A stretch of 64,000 nt of DNA, from assembly GCA_001184405.1 (NCBI GenBank), contig LFMX01000004.1:1-64000 (forward strand), written 5' to 3'. The stretch is from Candidatus Burkholderia humilis (GTDB lineage: Bacteria > Pseudomonadota > Gammaproteobacteria > Burkholderiales > Burkholderiaceae). Under the pieces are notes generated by a model. The model searched no databases. It was not told where the DNA came from and saw nothing but the letters and a program-made list of their open reading frames with translations. Both the position numbers and the translations under genes were made by a program. Numbering within the stretch: the first letter of the stretch is position 1; each line of letters starts with the position of its first letter. Below, one piece after another: positions 58,172 through 64,000 of this stretch.

Positions 58172-58333
58172 GCGGCGGCTCCTTGCGTTTTTCTTTCACG
58201 TGCAAGCGTCGATTCGCCGACAATGAGAAAGCCCTTGACGTTGGCAAAGCAAGGTGCGTCAAGCAGGTCGATCTGTGTTCGTGGGAACGCGGCACGGATG
58301 CCCGGTTCGTAGAGTGCAGCGCCGCCGATCGCG
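58168..58333 (-). pseudogene. ParM/StbA-like actin-type ATPase, C-terminal stub
   Basis: The minus strand encodes AIGGAALYEPGIRAAFPRTQ followed by IDLLDAPCFANVKGFLIVGE and a basic end (ARERKTQGAAA). The I-G-G-A/G-A glycine motif and L-D-x-P-x-F-A-N-V-K/R-G-F are the C-terminal signature of plasmid ParM/StbA proteins. All of the N-terminal actin-like domain is missing, because a group II intron end abuts the codons before A-I-G-G. Together with ParR it marks this block as plasmid-derived. Confidence 0.75.
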
Positions 58334-59110
58334 GTAGGGACGTTCCTTTCGGAACGCCCCCCACACAGATCCGGACGTGCCCAATTAGGGCATCCGGCTC
58401 CTACCGTCGGTGTTTGACGAGGAAACGTTGTTCTGGCCATGGATGCAGGCTCAGCCCAAACTTCGCCAGTCGTTCTCGCAGCTCGTTCAGAAATGCGTTG
58501 GCATCTGATACATACTGGAAACCGACAATCGTGTCATCCGCGTAGCGGACGACGATCATGTCGGCAGTCGCATGACGCTTCCGCCACAACTGGACCCACA
58601 GGTCGTACACGTAGTGCAGATAGATATTCGCAAGCAGCGGCGATATTACCGCTCCCTGCGGCGTCCCCTGCGATGTATCGATTCGCGATCCACTCGCCCT
58701 GTTCCAGCACGCCCGCCTTGAGCCATTTCTGGATCAGACGGAGGATCCTTCGGGCGCCAATACGGTGCTCCAGAAACCGGATCAGCCATTCGTGGTTGAT
58801 CGTGTCAAAGAAGCGACTAATATCAGCATCGAGAATCCACCAGATGTTGCGTCCCTTGATTCCGTACGCCAGAGCATCCAGTGCATCATGCTGGCTGCGT
58901 CCGGGCCGGAATCCATAGCTAAAACCCAGAAACTCCGCCTCGTATATCGGCGTGAGAATCATGACCGTCGCCGCCTGGACAATTTTGTCTTCCATGGCGG
59001 CGATGCCTTCCTTCAGACCCCGCCTCGCGACGACGCCCTTGCGTTTCACTAGCCCTTCACCACCATCAGGTTGGACAGGGGACTCGCACCCCCCCAAGCT
59101 GTTGCGCATG
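58334..59110 (-). mobile_element. Group II intron with internal deletions
   Basis: The minus strand ends with a domain V hairpin (AGCCGGATGCCC, loop TAATT, GGGCACGTCCGG at about 58405-58370) and a domain VI-like stem (GGGGGCGTTCC/GGAACGTCCC), then CCTAC at 58334 directly before the ParM exon. At the other end GGGTGCGAGTCCCCTGTCC and GTGGTGAAGGGCTAGTGAAA (near 59090-59030) match domain I sequences of bacterial introns known from Burkholderia and Pseudomonas. Domains I-III and part of IV are deleted, so it cannot splice. The 5' side abuts the amtB 3' end and the 3' side abuts parM, so the two flanks were not originally adjacent. Confidence 0.78.
58409..59020 (-). pseudogene. Group II intron reverse transcriptase/maturase, fragment
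   Basis: IAAMEDKIVQAATVMILTPI is followed by YEAEFLGFSYGFRPGRSQHD and IWWILDADISRFFDTINHEW (RT motif with the first catalytic Asp). Then a shift near 58680 leads to GTPQGAVISPLLANIYLHYV and VVRYADDTIVGFQYVSDANA, the YADD active site. It ends in HPWPEQRFLVKHRR, where the maturase X and endonuclease domains are deleted. N-terminal RT0-RT1 residues are also missing. The frame upstream is continuous with amtB. Confidence 0.85.
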
Positions 59111-59214
59111 CTCAGCGCACAAAAAAACGGCGGCCGTGAAAGGCGGGTGAAGTCGCTGCGCTCGTTCTTTCGGCGGGCGCGCAACCAGAACCAGCTCGCG
59201 CGCCTTCGCATGAT

Positions 59215-60630
59215 TTGCTCGACGTGTTCGCCGTGCAGCGTGACGTCCAGCCCTTCGCGTTCCTGTTCTTCGGTGACGCGCAGGCCCATCGTCATGTCGG
59301 TGATCTTCAGCAACACGAAGCTGATCACGCCGCTGTAGAGCAGCGTCACGATCACGCCCTTCGCCTGCACGAGCACGGTGCCGTCGAATCCGCCGATATC
59401 CTTCACCGCAAACACGCCCGTCAGCAGCGCGCCGATGATGCCGCCCACGCCGTGCACGCCAAACGCATCGAGCGAATCGTCGTAGCCGAACTTGTGCTTG
59501 AGCCACGTCGCCGACCAGAAGCAGACCACGCCCGTCACGATGCCAATCACGATCGCGCCGGTCGGCCCGACAAAACCCGACGCCGGTGTGATAGCCACGA
59601 GACCCGCGACTGCGCCCGAGATGATGCCGAGCACCGACGGCTTGCCCTTGAAAATCCACTCCGCGAACATCCAGCCGAACACGGTGGCGATCTGCGTGGT
59701 GAGCATCGCGAAGCCGGCACGGCCGTCAGCGGCGACTGCCGAACCCGCGTTGAAGCCGAACCCGCCGACCCACAGCATCGACGTGCCGATCAGCGAGAGC
59801 ACGAGGTTGTGCGGCGCCATGACTTCACGGCCGTAGCCCACGCGCTTGCCGAGCACCAGACAGCACATCAGACCTGCAATACCCGCATTGATGTGAACCA
59901 CCGTGCCGCCCGCGAAGTCGAGCACGCCAGCGGACGCCAGCCAGCCGATCGGTTCCCAGACCATGTGCGCGATCGGCGAATAGACGATCAGCGACCACAG
60001 CGTCATGAACACGAGCATCGCGGAAAACTTCATGCGGTCAGCGAACGCGCCGGTGATGATCGCGAAGGTCAACTGGAACGCGAAGTAGACGGACTCCGGA
60101 ATCATCACGGCCAGATGGCTGACGGTGAGCGTCGTCGCCTTGTCGCCCTTGATGTACGCCATGCCGTGCAGAAACGTGCGCGAGAAACCGCCCAGGAAGG
60201 CGCTGCCCGGCGTGAACGAAATGCTGTAGCCGACGACCGTCCAGATGATCGTGATCAGACAGCAGATCGCGAAACTCTGCATGGCGGTCGCGAGCACGTT
60301 CTTCTTGCGCACCATGCCGGCGTAGAAGAGCGCGAGGCCAGGGATCGTCATGAACAGCACGAGGGCGACGGAGGTCAGCATCCAGGCAGTATCGCCGGAA
60401 CTGATTTTCGACGAGTCGACCATGACCGGCTCGGCGGGTGCGGCTTCTGCCGCCGACGCCGCTTCGGCCGATGACGCCATCGCCGTGTTGGCCGAGGCCG
60501 GTGCACTTGCAGCGGTGTCCGCGGATGCCGAGGCAGCGGCCGGAGCGGATGCATCCTGGGCGAGAGCGGTGCCGACATTCGCGCCGATCAGCGCGCCCCC
60601 CACCATCAGTGACATCAAAAAGTTGCGCAT
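59215..60630 (-). CDS. amtB: Ammonium transporter AmtB, 3' end fused to intron reading frame
   Basis: Signal peptide (MRNFLMSLMVGGALIGANVG...ALA), a 50-residue Ala/Ser/Pro linker and then the 11-helix Amt core: WMLTSVALVLFMTIPGLALF, YAGMVRKKN, the pore His pair in GGTVVHINAGIAG and AFGVHGVGGIIG, and the cytoplasmic end TEEQEREGLDVTLHGEHVE. In relatives the protein ends about there. Here the next codon is CAA, not a stop, and the frame continues about 225 codons to 58534 through intron sequence. The transporter domain itself has no lesion. It follows glnK in the same operon, as usual. Confidence 0.9.
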
Positions 60631-60665
60631 TCTTTTGGTTCCTCTTGTCGCTTGTTTTTTCGCTA

Positions 60666-61125
<460 letters not shown>

Positions 61126-61430
61126 TGCAAGTTTTCATAAGGCTTTGCGCGGTTTTTGGGAAACTTGGCGCGCAGGGTCGGCCGAATGGCCAAGGCGCGG
61201 TTTGCGTGCTGGCGAAGGGTCAGGTTCGTTGCTAGAGTGGTCGGACAGTCCCAAGAAAAGGGGCACAGGCGGATTTCGCGAGGCCGCGGCAAGGCTAAAA
61301 TCGCGGCGCCTCGACAGTGCTTCGGTGTTCGGAGCGGATCGGCCTGGCACGCACCAAAATCGATCATCCGGCTGAACGCGGCACTGACCTAACAATGCAT
61401 GCACATAATTTGTGCAAGAAGGGAGAAACG

Positions 61431-61694
61431 ATGAAACAGCCCAACGACGTTTTCAACGATCTGCAGCAGAAGATGAGCGAATTCTTCCAGAACTCTCCGG
61501 CGAAAGACGTCGAAAAGAACATGAAAGCGATGCTCTCGCAGGGCTTTTCGAAGCTTGATCTGGTCACGCGCGAAGAATTCGATACGCAGACGCAAGTGCT
61601 CGTGCGCACGCGTGCGCGGCTGGAAGAGTTGGAAAAGCGCGTCGCGCAGCTGGAGCAGTGGCTGAGCGCTTCTTCGGGTGCGTCGCAAGACTAA
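61431..61694 (+). CDS. ubiK: UbiK, ubiquinone biosynthesis accessory factor (BMFP family)
   Basis: GAAGGGAGAAACG precedes the ATG at 61431. The 87-residue protein reads MKQPNDVFNDLQQKMSEFFQ, KNMKAMLSQGFSKLDLVTRE and LVRTRARLEELEKRVAQLEQ: an N-terminal membrane-binding amphipathic helix and a C-terminal trimeric coiled coil, as in BMFP/UbiK proteins that link UbiJ and UbiB-type functions in aerobic ubiquinone synthesis. Full length and intact. Its position between glnK and comM is the usual one in Burkholderia. Retention agrees with a need for respiration, as does the intact HiPIP gene. Confidence 0.9.
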   Translation: MKQPNDVFNDLQQKMSEFFQNSPAKDVEKNMKAMLSQGFSKLDLVTREEFDTQTQVLVRTRARLEELEKRVAQLEQWLSASSGASQD

Positions 61695-61800
61695 GCGCCT
61701 CTTCCGATTACCGATGACCCCGGCGAGCGAGCCGTGAGTTTCTAGTGTTTATGCCGGCGTAACCCGTTTCGGGCGCGCGTCGATTCAAGGTCCTGAAATC

Positions 61801-63280
61801 ATGTCGCTTGCCGTGGTACCCAGTCGCGCGCCCACGCCTGGGCGCGCGCCGGAAGTCGTCGTCGAAGTTCACTTGTCGAATGGGTTGCCGTCGTTTTCCA
61901 TCGTCGGTTTACCCGATCTCGAAGTCCGCGAAAGCCGCGAGCGCGTGCGCGCCGCCCTGCAAAACTGCGGCTTCGATTTCCCCGTCAGCAGAATTACCGT
62001 CAATCTCGCGCCCGCCGATCTGCCCAAGGAATTGGGGCGTTTCGATCTGCCTATCGCGCTGGGCATTCTCGCCGCGCGCGGGCAAGTTCCGGCTGAATCG
62101 CTGGAGCATCGCGAGTTTGCGGGCGAGTTGTCGCTCACCGGCGCGCTACGTCCGATGCGCGGCGCCTTTGCGATGGTCTGTGGCGCCGCGCGCCAATACG
62201 CCAATGCCGACCGCGTGCCCGAGATCTACGTGCCGCTCGCGAGCGCCGCCGAGGCCGCCCTGGTGTCGGGCATCGACGTATTCGGTGCGCCGGATTTGCC
62301 CACGCTGTACGCGCCTCATGCCGGTGCATGCCGTCACGCTCGACGTCTCCCGCAACGCGCCCCAACCCGATCTCGCCGATGTCATCGGCCATCCGGCGGC
62401 GCGGCGCGCGCTCGAAGTCGCGGCGCCGGGCGGTCATCATCTTCTGATGATCGGTCCGCCCGGCGCGGGCAAATCGATGCTCGCCGCGCGCTTGCCGAGC
62501 CTCCTTCCGCCGATGACGAAGCGCTCGCGTCCGCCGCGATTCTTTCGGCGAGTTCGATCGGCTTTACGCAGTCGCAATGGCGCCAGCGGCCGTTTCGCAC
62601 GCCGCATCATTCGTCGAGTTCGGTGGCGCTGGTCGGCGGGCGCAATCCGCCGCAGCCGGGCGAAATCACGCTCGCGCATCTGAGCGTCTTATTTCTCGAT
62701 GAACTGCCCGAATTCTATCGCAAAGTGTTCGAAACGCTGCGCGAACCGCTCGAAGCGGGCCGCGCAGCAAGCGGATTTTCCCGCCGCTTGCCAGCTCGTC
62801 GCGGCGATGAGCCCGTGTCCGTGCGGCTGGCGCGGCGATCCGTCCGGCCGATGCCGCTACTCGCCCGACATCGCGACGCGCTATCTGCGCAAGCTGTCCG
62901 GACCGCTGATGGACCGCATCGATATTCAGATCGAACTCGCGCTCACGCCCGCCGAGTTGTCCGCGCGCGATGCGAAGCGCGGCGAATCCAGCGCGGCGGT
63001 GGCCGAACGCGTCGCGGCGGCGCGCGACATCCAGTTGAAGCGCCATGGCAAGGCCAACCGCGAACTCGATGGCCGCGAGGCCGACGACGTCTGCCGTCTC
63101 GATGCCGACGGCGAAGCGCTGTTGAGGTCCGCCGGCGAGCGCTTCGGCTGGTCGGCGCGCGGACACTATCGCGTGTTGAAAGTGGTGCGCACGATCGCCG
63201 ATCTCGCTGCCGCTGATGCTCCGAGCGCCACGCACGTAGCAGAAGCCGTGCAATACCGGCGGGCGCTGTCGATTGCATGA
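61801..63280 (+). pseudogene. comM: ComM (YifB) AAA+ helicase, three frameshifts
   Basis: [20 protein letters not shown] and [20 protein letters not shown] are the N-terminal Lon-like fold of YifB/ComM proteins. Shifts near 62320, 62515 and 62765 separate the rest: [20 protein letters not shown] (Walker A), [20 protein letters not shown] (Walker B) and [39 protein letters not shown] with the Mg-chelatase-type C-domain. About 490 residues when repaired. ComM is a hexameric branch-migration helicase used in natural transformation; its loss would reduce uptake-driven recombination. Confidence 0.87.
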
Positions 63281-63516
63281 GCGCGCTCAAGGCCGGGCGC
63301 GAGCAATGCTCCGCGAAATAATGCCTGTCAAGACTTGACTTATACACATCGAGCCGATCCGGCGCGGTTTTTTGTGCTACTTGGAGCACCGTTTCCGGTC
63401 ATTTCGCAGACCATTGATTTTATTGAACTATTTAACTTGCCGTTTCGTGAGGCAAATTAAGGTAAACCGCATGGATCGGGCATTTGCGCGTTGCCGCACA
63501 TTTCTTTTCCACATAG

Positions 63517-63539
63517 TTATCCACAGACACTGTGGATAG
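63517..63539. promoter_or_regulatory. Inverted pair of DnaA-type boxes
   Basis: TTATCCACA (63517-63525) is a perfect DnaA box. TGTGGATAG (63531-63539) is an inverted 8-of-9 match. Together TATCCACAG-ACA-CTGTGGATA is a perfect 9-bp palindrome with a 3-base spacer. It lies in the 370-base gap between comM and the next gene, which is otherwise AT-rich and non-coding. It could be a DnaA-regulated promoter or a titration site; two boxes alone do not make an origin. Confidence 0.6.
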
Positions 63540-63656
63540 ACGAAAAAGTCCAGACAAATCCACGAGTTAACTTTGAAACTTGCGAGAAAACTTTCAGTTT
63601 TCAGCGCTGCCTAAGACGCGTATTAAGTAATATTTTAATTAATTTGAGGGTTCACT

Positions 63657-64000
63657 CTAAAACAGCTTGAAGGACGTGAAGAACTGATCGGCTTGTTCGG
63701 CGGGCGGCGATTTGTCTGACACGATCGCTAGTTGATAGACATGCGCGCCCTTTGCCACAAAGCGCGCGTGAGTGGTGCGCGACTCGCGCTTCTCGCAGCT
63801 TCGACCTTCGACGATCATCTCGCTTCCCGGCACGCGGCCGTCCGCCGCCAGTTCGATTTGCGTCACGCGCGCATCGGGCTGGGCGTTCACATTGTGCGCG
63901 AGCCCTTGTTGGAGATAGTCGAGCGCCGCGCGCTGCAGTGCCTGATCGGCGCTCGGCAGCACGACGGTGCCGACCGCGAAAACGGCGTCGTTGGCTTCGG
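63657..64000 (-). CDS. Hypothetical exported-like protein, 5' end outside window
   Basis: The minus-strand frame is open from the right edge of the window to its stop at 63657. It reads ADQALQRAALDYLQQGLAHN, VTQIELAADGRVPGSEMIVE and HVYQLAIVSDKSPPAEQADQ followed by FFTSFKLF. The pattern (a domain ending Q-A-D-Q-F-F-T-S-F) resembles C-termini of small periplasmic proteins or lipoproteins. The start and any signal peptide lie beyond 64000, so the family cannot be named. Confidence 0.6.
   Translation of the reverse strand, partial: EANDAVFAVGTVVLPSADQALQRAALDYLQQGLAHNVNAQPDARVTQIELAADGRVPGSEMIVEGRSCEKRESRTTHARFVAKGAHVYQLAIVSDKSPPAEQADQFFTSFKLF

Noticed and set aside
59215-60474. Plus-strand frame of 419 codons opposite amtB
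   Set aside because: His/Arg-rich shadow without motifs; the minus strand is an unambiguous Amt transporter.

Overview
The window reads as a GC-rich betaproteobacterial chromosome of the Burkholderia/Paraburkholderia/Caballeronia group in an advanced state of decay. The lineage signs are a DUF4148 protein, a Tat-exported HiPIP, the amtB-glnK / ubiK / comM neighbourhood, an OprB porin beside a Dyp peroxidase, and a FecI/FecR/TonB-receptor iron locus. More than half of the recognisable genes are broken by single-base indels, short deletions, in-frame stops, IS insertions or deletion junctions. Intact genes are few: a DUF72 protein, cupins, HiPIP, OprB porin, DUF4148 and UbiK. Mass pseudogenisation together with about 6 kb of plant LTR-retrotransposon sequence in the middle of the contig would fit a plant-associated, vertically inherited symbiont such as the leaf-nodule 'Candidatus Burkholderia' lineages. 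That identification is an inference, and base-calling or assembly error could explain part of the damage.

Layout. 1-15.8 kb: accessory region with an SRAP (HMCES/YedK) gene split by an IS1111-type IS110 element, small secreted proteins, an IS701 transposase, fragments of a GNAT and a SET-domain gene, a broken chemoreceptor, a UvrD-like helicase with two amber stops, a small coupled gene cluster containing DUF3717, an IS3 fragment and a broken tyrosine recombinase. 15.8-22.0 kb: AT-rich plant DNA made of at least three retroelement pieces in opposite orientations (tRNA-Asp and tRNA-iMet primer binding sites), interrupted by a 30-base G run; a misassembly or host carry-over is most likely. 22.0-37.6 kb: decaying chromosomal genes (DUF72, cupins, ArsC, GGDEF, MgtC joined to a receiver domain, endonuclease/exonuclease/phosphatase family, AAA ATPase, FAD oxidoreductase, HiPIP, MFS transporter, YoeB remnant, Mut7-C joined to a solute-binding protein), then about 3 kb of almost gene-free sequence.

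37.6-46.6 kb: iron and outer-membrane region with an intact OprB porin, a broken secreted protein, a Dyp-type peroxidase, a ferric-iron ABC binding protein and permease, then a Fur-box-preceded ECF sigma gene fused in frame to its FecR partner and a broken TonB-dependent receptor. 46.6-58.3 kb: remains of a plasmid or integrative conjugative element: type IVb pilus genes (PilQ, PilR, PilS, PilV), a dead TnpB, a NERD protein, leader hairpins, ssb, a P4-type primase carrying a perfect 27-bp inverted repeat, and a ParM/ParR partition pair. 58.3-64 kb: a deleted group II intron joins the plasmid-like block to core chromosome (amtB-glnK with a sigma-54 promoter on the minus strand, ubiK, comM, and a DnaA-box palindrome).

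I found no tRNA, rRNA or CRISPR array. I found no clearly new defence or metabolic system. The most unusual objects are the plant block, the perfect hairpin in the primase gene, and three in-frame gene fusions created by decay (FecI-FecR, PilR-PilS, AmtB-intron RT).
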